From Hippopus hippopus (taxonomy: Eukaryota; Mollusca; Bivalvia; Cardiida; Cardiidae), in the NCBI GenBank assembly GCA_946811185.2, contig OX328109.1, positions 46,087,412 to 46,151,411 on the forward strand: a stretch of DNA of 64,000 nucleotides, given 5' to 3'. Both the position numbers and the translations under genes were made by a program. Position 1 is the stretch's first letter. Every line of letters begins with the position of its first letter. The notes under the pieces were generated by a model. That model was not told where the DNA came from and searched no databases. It saw nothing but the letters and a program-made list of their open reading frames with translations. Positions 37,487 to 51,723 of the stretch are shown here, in pieces.

Positions 37487-39521
37487 ATGACCCGAAGATT
37501 TAACATAGATATGCAGAGATTTCCCCCTCTTCAAATCAGCCAATCAAATCTCAGGCCTCTCTTAAATTATCCAATCACAGAAGGTTTTAGAAAATCAAAA
37601 TGGCGTCCAATCAGCCAATCAAATCTCATCCCTCTCTTCAAATTATCCAATCAGAAAAGCTTTGAGAAATTCAATATTGCGCCCAATCAGCCTATCAAAT
37701 TGCAGACACACCCCCACAATCATCCAATCAGAAAGCTTTGAGCCATATTAAAATGGCGCCCGAAAATATCGATAGAAAACAGTGAACAAATATCGGCATA
37801 AAAGTGGATTTTAAGTCTTCTTTGAAGGCTGTTATGCAGTCCTTGGCAAACTGCCAGGCATGCACCCTCCACACATGCCAGATTTCACTGAAAATGGGCG
37901 AACATTTAAGAAAACAGGGTGACAGAAGACCTTGTTTTGGTGCCTTCTAGCACGCACCTTTCAAGAGTGATTTCCCCTGATCCCTTGATTCCTTGATTCG
38001 ATTTGCTTTTCTAATTCAGGCCAACTGCCATACTGCACATTGATACTTTAAATATGCTAAGATAATCAATGTACAGTGTAGAAACCCCAGAAAATAAGAA
38101 AATAATGTCACAAGTGGCAAAAAAAGACTGAAAACTCTTTCAGTAGCAACTGCTTCCTATTGCATCAATCAAACAAAGGGAACTAAATTTTAATTTTTTT
38201 TTTTTTTTTAATCTCTTTATACCATGACAAGGAATCCAGTTACGTCTACTACCATCTCATATGTGCCAGTTACGCACCCGCGAAAACATGAAAAATCGAC
38301 TTATGGCACATTCCATAGCAGACGACACCTGTTGCTTAAGTCAATATAGGGAACAATTTTTTTTCTCAATTTCTCTTACTAGGGCCATTGAATTGGCATT
38401 GATACTTTAAATATGCTAAGATGATCAATGTACAGTGTAGAAACCCCAGAAATAGTGTCAAAAGTGGCTAAAAAAGACTGAAAAAACTTTCAGTAGCAAC
38501 TGCTTCCTATTTTATAAATCAAACAAAGGGAACTAAATTTTAATTTTTTTTTTAATCTCTTTATACCGTGACAAGAAATCCAGTTGCGTTGACTACCGTC
38601 TCATATGTGCCAGTTATGCACCCGCGAAAACATGAAAAATCAACTTACGGCACATTCCATAGCAGTTGGCACCTGTTGCTTAAGTCAAATATAGGGATTT
38701 TTTCTTTCTTTTTCTCTTACTAGGGCCATTGAATTGACATTGATACTTTGAATATGCTAAGGTGATTAATGTACAGTGTAGAAATCTCAGAAAATAATGT
38801 CACAAGTTGCTAAAACAGACTGAAAACTCTTTCAGTAACAACTGATTTCTATCGCATAAGTCAAACAAAGGGAACTAAATTTTTAATTTTTTTTAATCTC
38901 TTTACACCATGACAAGAAATCCAGTTGCGTTGACTACCGTCTCATACCTGCCAGTTACGTGCCCGCGAAAACATGAAAAATCAACTTACGGCACATTCTA
39001 TAGCAGACGACACCTGTTGCTTAAGTCAAATATAGGGAATTTTTTTTTTTTTTCTCTTGCTATGGCCATTGAATTGGTTACGATGACTATCCCACTCATA
39101 CGTGACCGTTACGTGCTGTGCATAAAATCATAAAATCAACCTGGACACTTTTGGAGGCAACTGATACATGTTGCACAAATCAAAGAAAGGTAAACCAAAT
39201 TCGTTTTCATACCAGGGTCATGAAAAACATTGGACCAAATTTGGTGACCGCGTGAGTCATAAGTCGATTTTATGTTTAACCGCTGTGCAAAAACATTGAT
39301 TCAGAAGCTGTTGCATAAACTTTTTCCAATAAGAAATCTTGTTCTTGTTTGAAGAATTTAGAAATAGGCCAATGAAATACAATAAGATGTAAGAATGACT
39401 ACTAATAAAAACCGGTAAAATAGATAAAATGGCAAAGTTGGAGATTCAACCTCTGACCATCAGGACCCAAAAGAGGTCTTGGTGCAGGGGTGAAACGCTC
39501 TTTGCGATTGAATAGGCTGAA
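37487..39521. repeat. Unit 19, B head without TATA-like box, B tail, A SR3
   Basis: B at all head sites except CGATAGAAA, and B in the tail. The link is AGTTGGCACC and SR3 is A2 (GGTGATTAATG, CTATCGCAT, pure T-run, GACCGCGTG at about 39250). ACCGG follows and then, unexpectedly, a B head at 39522. Confidence 0.95.
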
Positions 39522-41556
39522 ATGACCCGAAGATTTAACATAGATATGCAGAGATTTCCCCCTCTTCAAATCAGCCAATCAAATCTCAGGCCTCTCTTAA
39601 ATTATCCAATCACAGAAGGTTTTAGAAAATCAAAATGGCGTCCAATCAGCCAATCAAATCTCATCCCTCTCTTCAAATTATCCAATCAGAAAAGCTTTGA
39701 GAAATTCAATATTGCGCCCAATCAGCCTATCAAATTGCAGACACACCCCCACAATCATCCAATCAGAAAGCTTTGAGCCATATTAAAATGGCGCCCGAAA
39801 ATATCGATATAAAACAGTGAACAAATATCGGCATAAAAGTGGATTTTAAGTCTTCTTTGAAGGCTGTTATGCAGTCCTTGGCAAACTGCCAGGCATGCAC
39901 CCTCCACACATGCCAGATTTCACTGAAAATGGGCGAACATTTAAGAAAACAGGGTGACAGAAGACCTTGTTTTGGTGCCTTCTAGCACGCACCTTTCAAG
40001 AGTGATTTCCCCTGATCCCTTGATTCCTTGATTCGATTTGCTTTTCTAATTCAGGCCAACTGCCATACTGCACATTGATACTTTAAATATGCTAAGATAA
40101 TCAATGTACAGTGTAGAAACCCCAGAAAATAAGAAAATAATGTCACAAGTGGCAAAAAAAGACTGAAAACTCTTTCAGTAGCAACTGCTTCCTATTGCAT
40201 CAATCAAACAAAGGGAACTAAATTTTAATTTTTTTTTTTTTTTTAATCTCTTTATACCATGACAAGGAATCCAGTTACGTCTACTACCATCTCATATGTG
40301 CCAGTTACGCACCCGCGAAAACATGAAAAATCGACTTATGGCACATTCCATAGCAGACGACACCTGTTGCTTAAGTCAATATAGGGAACAATTTTTTTTC
40401 TCAATTTCTCTTACTAGGGCCATTGAATTGGCATTGATACTTTAAATATGCTAAGATGATCAATGTACAGTGTAGAAACCCCAGAAATAGTGTCAAAAGT
40501 GGCTAAAAAAGACTGAAAAAACTTTCAGTAGCAACTGCTTCCTATTTTATAAATCAAACAAAGGGAACTAAATTTTAATTTTTTTTTTAATCTCTTTATA
40601 CCGTGACAAGAAATCCAGTTGCGTTGACTACCGTCTCATATGTGCCAGTTATGCACCCGCGAAAACATGAAAAATCAACTTACGGCACATTCCATAGCAG
40701 TTGGCACCTGTTGCTTAAGTCAAATATAGGGATTTTTTCTTTCTTTTTCTCTTACTAGGGCCATTGAATTGACATTGATACTTTGAATATGCTAAGGTGA
40801 TTAATGTACAGTGTAGAAATCTCAGAAAATAATGTCACAAGTTGCTAAAACAGACTGAAAACTCTTTCAGTAACAACTGATTTCTATCGCATAAGTCAAA
40901 CAAAGGGAACTAAATTTTTAATTTTTTTTAATCTCTTTACACCATGACAAGAAATCCAGTTGCGTTGACTACCGTCTCATACCTGCCAGTTACGTGCCCG
41001 CGAAAACATGAAAAATCAACTTACGGCACATTCTATAGCAGACGACACCTGTTGCTTAAGTCAAATATAGGGAATTTTTTTTTTTTTTCTCTTGCTATGG
41101 CCATTGAATTGGTTACGATGACTATCCCACTCATACGTGACCGTTACGTGCTGTGCATAAAATCATAAAATCAACCTGGACACTTTTGGAGGCAACTGAT
41201 ACATGTTGCACAAATCAAAGAAAGGTAAACCAAATTCGTTTTCATACCAGGGTCATGAAAAACATTGGACCAAATTTGGTGACCGCGTGAGTCATAAGTC
41301 GATTTTATGTTTAACCGCTGTGCAAAAACATTGATTCAGAAGCTGTTGCATAAACTTTTTCCAATAAGAAATCTTGTTCTTGTTTGAAGAATTTAGAAAT
41401 AGGCCAATGAAATACAATAAGATGTAAGAATGACTACTAATAAAAACAGGTAAAATAGATAAAATGGCAAAGTTGGAGATTCAACCTCTGACCATCAGGA
41501 CCCAAAAGAGGTCTTGGTGCAGGGGTGAAACGCTCTTTGCGATTGAATAGGCTGAA
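39522..41556. repeat. Unit 20, B head after an A SR3, B tail
   Basis: Full B head with TATA-like box at 39808. It follows an A-type SR3, so the A-to-B switch lies between about 39251 and 39568. The tail is B, the link AGTTGGCACC, SR3 is A2 and the spacer ends ACAGG, restoring normal order for the A head at 41557. Confidence 0.95.
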
Positions 41557-43587
41557 ATGACCCGAAGATTTAACATAGATATGCAGAGATTTCCCCCTCT
41601 TCCAATCAGCCAATCAAATCTCAGGCCTCTCTTAAATTATCCAATCATAGAAGGTTTTAGAAAATCAAAATGGCGTCCAATCAGCCAATCAAATCTCATC
41701 CCTCTCTTCAAATTATCCAATCAGAAAAGCTTTGAGAAATTCAATATTGCGCCCAATCAGCCTATCAAATTGCAGACACACCCCCACAATCATCCAATCA
41801 GAAAACTTTGAGCCATATTAAAATGGCGCCCGAAAATATCGATAGAAAACAGTGAACAAATATCGGCATAAAAGTGGATTTTAAGTCTTCTTTGAAGGCT
41901 GTTATGCAGTCCTTGGCAAACTGCCAGGCATGCACCCTCCACACATGCCAGATTTCACTGAAAATGGGCGAACATTTAAGAAAACAGGGTGACAGAAGAC
42001 CTTGTTTTGGTGCCTTCTAGCACGCACTTTGCAACAGTGACTTCCCCTGATCCCTTGATTCCTTGATTCGATTTGCTTTTCTAATTCAGGCCAACTGCCA
42101 TACTGCACATTGATACTTTAAATATGCTAAGATAATCAATGTCCAGTGTAGAAACCCCAGAAAATAAGAAAATAATGTCTCAAGTGGCAAAAAAAGACTG
42201 AAAACTCTTTCAGTAGCAACTGCTTCCTATTGCATCAATCAAACAAAGGGAACTAAATTTTAATTTTTTTTTTAATCTCTTTATACCGTGACAAGGAATC
42301 CAGTTACGTCTACTACCATCTCATATGTGCCAGTTACGCACCCGCGAAAACATGAAAAATCGACTTATGGCACATTCCATAGCAGACGACACCTGTTGCT
42401 TAAGTCAATATAGGGAACAAGTTTTTTTCTCAATTTCTCTTACTAGGGCCATTGAATTGGCATTGATACTTTAAATATGCTAAGATGATCAATGTACAGT
42501 GTAGAAACCCCAGAAAATAGTGTCACAAGTGGCTAAAAAGGACTGAAAAAACTTTCAGTACCAACTGCTTCCTATTTCATAAATCAAACAAAGGGAACTA
42601 AATTTTAATTTTTTTTTAATCTCTTTATACCGTGACAAGAAATCCAGTTGCATTGACTACCGTCTCATATGTGCCAGTTATGCACCCGCGAAAACATGAA
42701 AAATCAACTTACGGCACATTCCATAGCAGACGACACCTGTTGCTTAAGTCAAATATAGGGATTTTTTCTTTCTTTTTCTCTTACTAGGGCCATTGAATTG
42801 GCATTGATACTTTAAATATGCTAAGATGATCAATGTACAGTGTAGAAATCTCAGAAAATAATGTCACAAGTTGCTAAAACAGACTGAAAACTCTTTCAGT
42901 AACAACTGATTTCTATTGCATAAGTCAAACAAAGGGAACTAAATTTTTAATTTTTTTTAATCTCTTTACACCATGACAAGAAATCCAGTTGCGTTGACTA
43001 CCGTCTCATATCTGCCAGTTACGTGCCCGCGAAAACATGAAAAATCAACTTACGGCACATTCTATAGCAGACGACACCTGTTGCTTAAGTCAAATATAGG
43101 GAATTTTTTTTTTCCTTTTCTCTTGCTATGGCCATTGAATTGGTTACGATGACTATCCCACTCATACGTGACCGTTACGTGCTGTGCATAAAATCATAAA
43201 ATCAACCTGGACACTTTTGGAGGCAACTGATACATGTTGCACAAATCAAAGAAAGGTAAACCAAATTCGTTTTCATACCAGGGTCATGAAAAACATTGGA
43301 CCAAATTTGGTGACCTCGTGAGTCATAAGTCGATTTTATGTTTAACCGCTGTGCAAAAACATTGATTCAGAAGCTGTTGCATAAACTTTTTCCAATAAGA
43401 AATCTTGTTCTTGTTTGAAGAATTTAGAAATAGGCCAATGAAATACAATAAGATGTAAGAATGACTACTAATAAAAACCGGTAAAATAGATAAAATGGCA
43501 AAGTTGGAGATTCAACCTCTGACCATCAGGACCCAAAAGAGGTCTTGGTGCAGGGGTGAAACGCTCTTTGCGATTGAATAGGCTGAA
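41557..43587. repeat. Unit 21, A head and A tail
   Basis: A throughout. Private changes are GCACTTTGCAAC near 42025, AATGTCCAGTG near 42138 and GTTGCATTGAC near 42647. SR3 is B2. Confidence 0.95.
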
Positions 43588-45618
43588 ATGACCCGAAGAT
43601 TTAACATAGATATGCAGAGATTTCCCCCTCTTCAAATCAGCCAATCAAATCTCAGGCCTCTCTTAAATTATCCAATCACAGAAGGTTTTAGAAAATCAAA
43701 ATGGCGTCCAATCAGCCAATCAAATCTCATCCCTCTCTTCAAATTATCCAATCAGAAAAGCTTTGAGAAATTCAATATTGCGCCCAATCAGCCTATCAAA
43801 TTGCAGACACACCCCCACAATCATCCAATCAGAAAGCTTTGAGCCATATTAAAATGGCGCCCGAAAATATCGATATAAAACAGTGAACAAATATCGGCAT
43901 AAAAGTGGATTTTAAGTCTTCTTTGAAGGCTGTTATGCAGTCCTTGGCAAACTGCCAGGCATGCACCCTCCACACATGCCAGATTTCACTGAAAATGGGC
44001 GAACATTTAAGAAAACAGGGTGACAGAAGACCTTGTTTTGGTGCCTTCTAGCACGCACCTTTCAAGAGTGATTTCCCCTGATCCCTTGATTCCTTGATTC
44101 GATTTGCTTTTCTAATTCAGGCCAACTGCCATACTGCACATTTATACTTTAAATATGCTAAGATAATCAATGTACAGTGTAGAAACCCCAGAAAATAAGA
44201 AAATAATGTCACAAGTGGCAAAAAAAGACTGAAAACTCTTTCAGTAGCAACTGCTTCCTATTGCATCAATCAAACAAAGGGAACTAAATTTTAATTTTTT
44301 TTTTAATCTCTTTATACCGTGACAAGGAATCCAGTTACGTCTACTACCATCTCATATGTGCCAGTTACGCACCCGCGAAAACATGAAAAATCGACTTATG
44401 GCACATTCCATAGCAGACGACACCTGTTGCTTAAGTCAATATAGGGAACAAGTTTTTTTCTCAATTTCTCTTACTAGGGCCATTGAATTGGCATTGATAC
44501 TTTAAATATGCTAAGATGATCAATGTACAGTGTAGAAACCCCAGAAAATAGTGTCACAAGTGGCTAAAAAGGACTGAAAAAACTTTCAGTACCAACTGCT
44601 TCCTATTTCATAAATCAAACAAAGGGAACTAAATTTTAATTTTTTTTTAATCTCTTTATACCGTGACAAGAAATCCAGTTGCGTTGACTACCGTCTCATA
44701 TGTGCCAGTTATGCACCCGCGAAAACATGAAAAATCAACTTACGGCACATTCCATAGCAGACGACACCTGTTGCTTAAGTCAAATATAGGGATTTTTTCT
44801 TTCTTTTTCTCTTACTAGGGCCATTGAATTGGCATTGATACTTTAAATATGCTAAGATGATCAATGTACAGTGTAGAAATCTCAGAAAATAATGTCACAA
44901 GTTGCTAAAACAGACTGAAAACTCTTTCAGTAACAACTGATTTCTATTGCATAAGTCAAACAAAGGGAACTAAATTTTTAATTTTTTTTAATCTCTTTAC
45001 ACCATGACAAGAAATCCAGTTGCGTTGACTACCGTCTCATATCTGCCAGTTACGTGCCCGCGAAAACATGAAAAATCAACTTACGGCACATTCTATAGCA
45101 GACGACACCTGTTGCTTAAGTCAAATATAGGGAATTTTATTTTTCCTTTTCTCTTGCTATGGCCATTGAATTGGTTACGATGACTATCCCACTCATACGT
45201 GACCGTTACGTGCTGTGCATAAAATCATAAAATCAACCTGGACACTTTTGGAGGCAAGTGATACATGTTGCACAAATCAAAGAAAGGTAAACCAAATTCG
45301 TTTTCATACCAGGGTCATGAAAAACATTGGACCAAATTTGGTGACCTCGTGAGTCATAAGTCGATTTTATGTTTAACCGCTGTGCAAAAACATTGATTCA
45401 GAAGCTGTTGCATAAACTTTTTCCAATAAGAAATCTTGTTCTTGTTTGAAGAATTTAGAAATAGGCCAATGAAATACAATAAGATGTAAGAATGACTACT
45501 AATAAAAACCGGTAAAATAGATAAAATGGCAAAGTTGGAGATTCAACCTCTGACCATCAGGACCCAAAAGAGGTCTTGGTGCAGGGGTGAAACGCTCTTT
45601 GCGATTGAATAGGCTGAA
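43588..45618. repeat. Unit 22, recombinant: B head, A tail
   Basis: B head with TATA-like box at 43874, TTTCAAGAG and B-type GTCACAAG at the start of SR1. It then turns A (ACCGTGACAAGG, AACAAGTTT, GTGTCACAAG, AGACGACACC). The switch lies between about 44212 and 44319. Private: CACATTTATAC near 44138. The following B2 SR3 has AATTTTATTTTT (A at 45139) and GGCAAGTG (45258), both shared with the copy 8,136 bp downstream. Confidence 0.95.
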
Positions 45619-47655
45619 ATGACCCGAAGATTTAACATAGATATGCAGAGATTTCCCCCTCTTCAAATCAGCCAATCAAATCTCAGGCCTCTCTTAAATT
45701 ATCCAATCACAGAAGGTTTTAGAAAATCAAAATGGCGTCCAATCAGCCAATCAAATCTCATCCCTCTCTTCAAATTATCCAATCAGAAAAGCTTTGAGAA
45801 ATTCAATATTGCGCCCAATCAGCCTATCAAATTGCAGACACACCCCCACAATCATCCAATCAGAAAGCTTTGAGCCATATTAAAATGGCGCCCGAAAATA
45901 TCGATATAAAACAGTGAACAAATATCGGCATAAAAGTGGATTTTAAGTCTTCTTTGAAGGCTGTTATGCAGTCCTTGGCAAACTGCCAGGCATGCACCCT
46001 CCACACATGCCAGATTTCACTGAAAATGGGCGAACATTTAAGAAAACAGGGTGACAGAAGACCTTGTTTTGGTGCCTTCTAGCACGCACCTTTCAAGAGT
46101 GATTTCCCCTGATCCCTTGATTCCTTGATTCGATTTGCTTTTCTAATTCAGGCCAACTGCCATACTGCACATTGATACTTTAAATATGCTAAGATAATCA
46201 ATGTACAGTGTAGAAACCCCAGAAAATAAGAAAATAATGTCACAAGTGGCAAAAAAAGACTGAAAACTCTTTCAGTAGCAACTGCTTCCTATTGCATCAA
46301 TCAAACAAAGGGAACTAAATTTTAATTTCTTTTTTTTTTTTTAATCTCTTTATACCATGACAAGGAATCCAGTTACGTCTACTACCATCTCATATGTGCC
46401 AGTTACGCACCCGCGAAAACATGAAAAATCGACTTATGGCACATTCCATAGCAGACGACACCTGTTGCTTAAGTCAATATAGGGAACAATTTTTTTTCTC
46501 AATTTCTCTTACTAGGGCCATTGAATTGGCATTGATACTTTAAATATGCTAAGATGATCAATGTACAGTGTAGAAACCCCAGAAATAGTGTCAAAAGTGG
46601 CTAAAAAAGACTGAAAAAACTTTCAGTAGCAACTGCTTCCTATTTTATAAATCAAACAAAGGGAACTAAATTTTAATTTTTTTTTTAATCTCTTTATACC
46701 GTGACAAGAAATCCAGTTGCGTTGACTACCGTCTCATATGTGCCAGTTATGCACCCGCGAAAACATGAAAAATCAACTTACGGCACATTCCATAGCAGAT
46801 GGCACCTGTTGCTTAAGTCAAATATAGGGATTTTTTCTTTCTTTTTCTCTTACTAGGGCCATTGAATTGACATTGATACTTTGAATATGCTAAGATGATC
46901 AATGTACAGTGTAGAAATCTCAGAAAATAATGTCACAAGTTGCTAAAACAGACTGAAAACTCTTTCAGTAACAACTGATTTCTATCGCATAAGTCAAACA
47001 AAGGGAACTAAATTTTTAATTTTTTTTAATCTCTTTACACCATGACAAGAAATCCAGTTGCGTTGACTACCGTCTCATACCTGCCAGTTACGTGCCCGCG
47101 AAAACATGAAAAATCAACTTACGGCACATTCTATAGCAGACGACACCTGTTGCTTAAGTCAAATATAGGGAATTTTTTTTTTTTTTTCTCTTGCTATGGC
47201 CATTGAATTGGTTACGATGACTATCCCACTCATACGTGACCGTTACGTGCTGTGCATAAAATCATAAAATCAACCTGGACACTTTTGGAGGCAACTGATA
47301 CATGTTGCACAAATCAAAGAAAGGTAAACCAAATTCGTTTTCATACCAGGGTCATGAAAAACATTGGACCAAATTTGGTGACCGCGTGAGTCATAAGTCG
47401 ATTTTATGTTTAACCGCTGTGCAAAAACATTGATTCAGAAGCTGTTGCATAAACTTTTTCCAATAAGAAATCTTGTTCTTGTTTGAAGAATTTAGAAATA
47501 GGCCAATGAAATACAATAAGATGTAAGAATGACTACTAATAAAAACAGGTAAAATAGATAAAATGGCAAAGTTGGAGATTCAACCTCTGACCATCAGGAC
47601 CCAAAAGAGGTCTTGGTGCAGGGGTGAAACGCTCTTTGCGATTGAATAGGCTGAA
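45619..47655. repeat. Unit 23, B head with TATA-like box, B tail
   Basis: Second B head in a row, because the preceding tail is A. It is B throughout: TATA-like box at 45905, TTTCTTT in SR1, AGATGGCACC link. SR3 is A1 and the spacer ends ACAGG. Confidence 0.95.
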
Positions 47656-49686
47656 ATGACCCGAAGATTTAACATAGATATGCAGAGATTTCCCCCTCTT
47701 CCAATCAGCCAATCAAATCTCAGGCCTCTCTTAAATTATCCAATCATAGAAGGTTTTAGAAAATCAAAATGGCGTCCAATCAGCCAATCAAATCTCATCC
47801 CTCTCTTCAAATTATCCAATCAGAAAAGCTTTGAGAAATTCAATATTGCGCCCAATCAGCCTATCAAATTGCAGACACACCCCCACAATCATCCAATCAG
47901 AAAACTTTGAGCCATATTAAAATGGCGCCCGAAAATATCGATAGAAAACAGTGAACAAATATCGGCATAAAAGTGGATTTTAAGTCTTCTTTGAAGGCTG
48001 TTATGCAGTCCTTGGCAAACTGCCAGGCATGCACCCTCCACACATGCCAGATTTCACTGAAAATGGGCGAACATTTAAGAAAACAGGGTGACAGAAGACC
48101 TTGTTTTGGTGCCTTCTAGCACGCACCTTGCAACAGTGACTTCCCCTGATCCCTTGATTCCTTGATTCGATTTGCTTTTCTAATTCAGGCCAACTGCCAT
48201 ACTGCACATTGATACTTTAAATATGCTAAGATAATCAATGTACAGTGTAGAAACCCCAGAAAATAAGAAAATAATGTCTCAAGTGGCAAAAAAAGACTGA
48301 AAACTCTTTCAGTAGCAACTGCTTCCTATTGCATCAATCAAACAAAGGGAACTAAATTTTAATTTTTTTTTAAATCTCTTTATACCGTGACAAGGAATCC
48401 AGTTACGTCTACTACCATCTCATATGTGCCAGTTACGCACCCGCGAAAACATGAAAAATCGACTTATGGCACATTCCATAGCAGACGACACCTGTTGCTT
48501 AAGTCAATATAGGGAACAAGTTTTTTTCTCAATTTCTCTTACTAGGGCCATTGAATTGGCATTGATACTTTAAATATGCTAAGATGATCAATGTACAGTG
48601 TAGAAACCCCAGAAAATAGTGTCACAAGTGGCTAAAAAGGACTGAAAAAACTTTCAGTACCAACTGCTTCCTATTTCATAAATCAAACAAAGGGAACTAA
48701 ATTTTAATTTTTTTTTAATCTCTTTATACCGTGACAAGAAATCCAGTTGCGTTGACTACCGTCTCATATGTGCCAGTTATGCACCCGCGAAAACATGAAA
48801 AATCAACTTACGGCACATTCCATAGCAGACGACACCTGTTGCTTAAGTCAAATATAGGGATTTTTTCTTTCTTTTTCTCTTACTAGGGCCATTGAATTGG
48901 CATTGATACTTTAAATATGCTAAGATGATCAATGTACAGTGTAGAAATCTCAGAAAATAATGTCACAAGTTGCTAAAACAGACTGAAAACTCTTTCAGTA
49001 ACAACTGATTGCTATTGCATAAGTCAAACAAAGGGAACTAAATTTTTAATTTTTTTTAATCTCTTTACACCATGACAAGAAATCCAGTTGCGTTGACTAC
49101 CGTCTCATACCTGCCAGTTACGTGCCCGCGAAAACATGAAAAATCAACTTACGGCACATTCTATAGCAGATGACACCTGTTGCTTAAGTCAAATATAGGG
49201 AATTTTTTTTTTCCTTTTCTCTTGCTATGGCCATTGAATTGGTTACGATGACTATCCCACTCATACGTGACCGTTACGTGCTGTGCATAAAATCATAAAA
49301 TCAACCTGGACACTTTTGGAGGCAACTGATACATGTTGCACAAATCAAAGAAAGGTAAACCAAATTCGTTTTCATACCAGGGTCATGAAAAACATTGGAC
49401 CAAATTTGGTGACCTCGTGAGTCATAAGTCGATTTTATGTTTAACCGCTGTGCAAAAACATTGATTCAGAAGCTGTTGCATAAACTTTTTCCAATAAGAA
49501 ATCTTGTTCTTGTTTGAAGAATTTAGAAATAGGCCAATGAAATACAATAAGATGTAAGAATGACTACTAATAAAAACAGGTAAAATAGATAAAATGGCAA
49601 AGTTGGAGATTCAACCTCTGACCATCAGGACCCAAAAGAGGTCTTGGTGCAGGGGTGAAACGCTCTTTGCGATTGAATAGGCTGAA
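47656..49686. repeat. Unit 24, A head and A tail
   Basis: A throughout. Private changes are TTTAAATCTC at the end of the SR1 T-run near 48370 and AGATGACACC near 49168. SR3 is B1. The spacer ends with A-type ACAGG although a B head follows. Confidence 0.95.
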
Positions 49687-51723
49687 ATGACCCGAAGATT
49701 TAACATAGATATGCAGAGATTTCCCCCTCTTCAAATCAGCCAATCAAATCTCAGGCCTCTCTTAAATTATCCAATCACAGAAGGTTTTAGAAAATCAAAA
49801 TGGCGTCCAATCAGCCAATCAAATCTCATCCCTCTCTTCAAATTATCCAATCAGAAAAGCTTTGAGAAATTCAATATTGCGCCCAATCAGCCTATCAAAT
49901 TGCAGACACACCCCCACAATCATCCAATCAGAAAGCTTTGAGCCATATTAAAATGGCGCCCGAAAATATCGATATAAAACAGTGAACAAATATCGGCATA
50001 AAAGTGGATTTTAAGTCTTCTTTGAAGGCTGTTATGCAGTCCTTGGCAAACTGCCAGGCATGCACCCTCCACACATGCCAGATTTCACTGAAAATGGGCG
50101 AACATTTAAGAAAACAGGGTGACAGAAGACCTTGTTTTGGTGCCTTCTAGCACGCACCTTTCAAGAGTGATTTCCCCTGATCCCTTGATTCCTTGATTCG
50201 ATTTGCTTTTCTAATTCAGGCCAACTGCCATACTGCACATTGATACTTTAAATATGCTAAGATAATCAATGTACAGTGTAGAAACCCCAGAAAATAAGAA
50301 AATAATGTCACAAGTGGCAAAAAAAGACTGAAAACTCTTTCAGTAGCAACTGCTTCCTATTGCATCAATCAAACAAAGGGAACTAAATTTTAATTTCTTT
50401 TTTTTTTTTTAATCTCTTTATACCATGACAAGGAATCCAGTTACGTCTACTACCATCTCATATGTGCCAGTTACGCACCCGCGAAAACATGAAAAATCGA
50501 CTTATGGCACATTCCATAGCAGACGACACCTGTTGCTTAAGTCAATATAGGGAACAATTTTTTTTCTCAATTTCTCTTACTAGGGCCATTGAATTGGCAT
50601 TGATACTTTAAATATGCTAAGATGATCAATGTACAGTGTAGAAACCCCAGAAATAGTGTCAAAAGTGGCTAAAAAAGACTGAAAAAACTTTCAGTAGCAA
50701 CTGCTTCCTATTTTATAAATCAAACAAAGGGAACTAAATTTTAATTTTTTTTTTAATCTCTTTATACCGTGACAAGAAATCCAGTTGCGTTGACTACCGT
50801 CTCATATGTGCCAGTTATGCACCCGCGAAAACATGAAAAATCAACTTACGGCACATTCCATAGCAGATGGCACCTGTTGCTTAAGTCAAATATAGGGATT
50901 TTTTCTTTCTTTTTCTCTTACTAGGGCCATTGAATTGACATTGATACTTTGAATATGCTAAGATGATCAATGTACAGTGTAGAAATCTCAGAAAATAATG
51001 TCACAAGTTGCTAAAACAGACTGAAAACTCTTTCAGTAACAACTGATTTCTATCGCATAAGTCAAACAAAGGGAACTAAATTTTTAATTTTTTTTAATCT
51101 CTTTACACCATGACAAGAAATCCAGTTGCGTTGACTACCGTCTCATACCTGCCAGTTACGTGCCCGCGACAACATGAAAAATCAACTTACGGCACATTCT
51201 ATAGCAGACGACACCTGTTGCTTAAGTCAAATATAGGGAATTTTTTTTTTTTTTTCTCTTGCTATGGCCATTGAATTGGTTACGATGACTATCCCACTCA
51301 TACGTGACCGTTACGTGCTGTGCATAAAATCATAAAATCAACCTGGACACTTTTGGAGGCAACTGATACATGTTGCACAAATCAAAGAAAGGTAAACCAA
51401 ATTCGTTTTCATACCAGGGTCATGAAAAACATTGGACCAAATTTGGTGACCGCGTGAGTCATAAGTCGATTTTATGTTTAACCGCTGTGCAAAAACATTG
51501 ATTCAGAAGCTGTTGCATAAACTTTTTCCAATAAGAAATCTTGTTCTTGTTTGAAGAATTTAGAAATAGGCCAATGAAATACAATAAGATGTAAGAATGA
51601 CTACTAATAAAAACAGGTAAAATAGATAAAATGGCAAAGTTGGAGATTCAACCTCTGACCATCAGGACCCAAAAGAGGTCTTGGTGCAGGGGTGAAACGC
51701 TCTTTGCGATTGAATAGGCTGAA
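49687..51723. repeat. Unit 25, B head with TATA-like box, B tail
   Basis: B throughout, TATA-like box at 49973. SR1 has TTTCTTT and the link is AGATGGCACC. SR3 is A1 with a private CCGCGACAAC near 51166. Confidence 0.95.
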
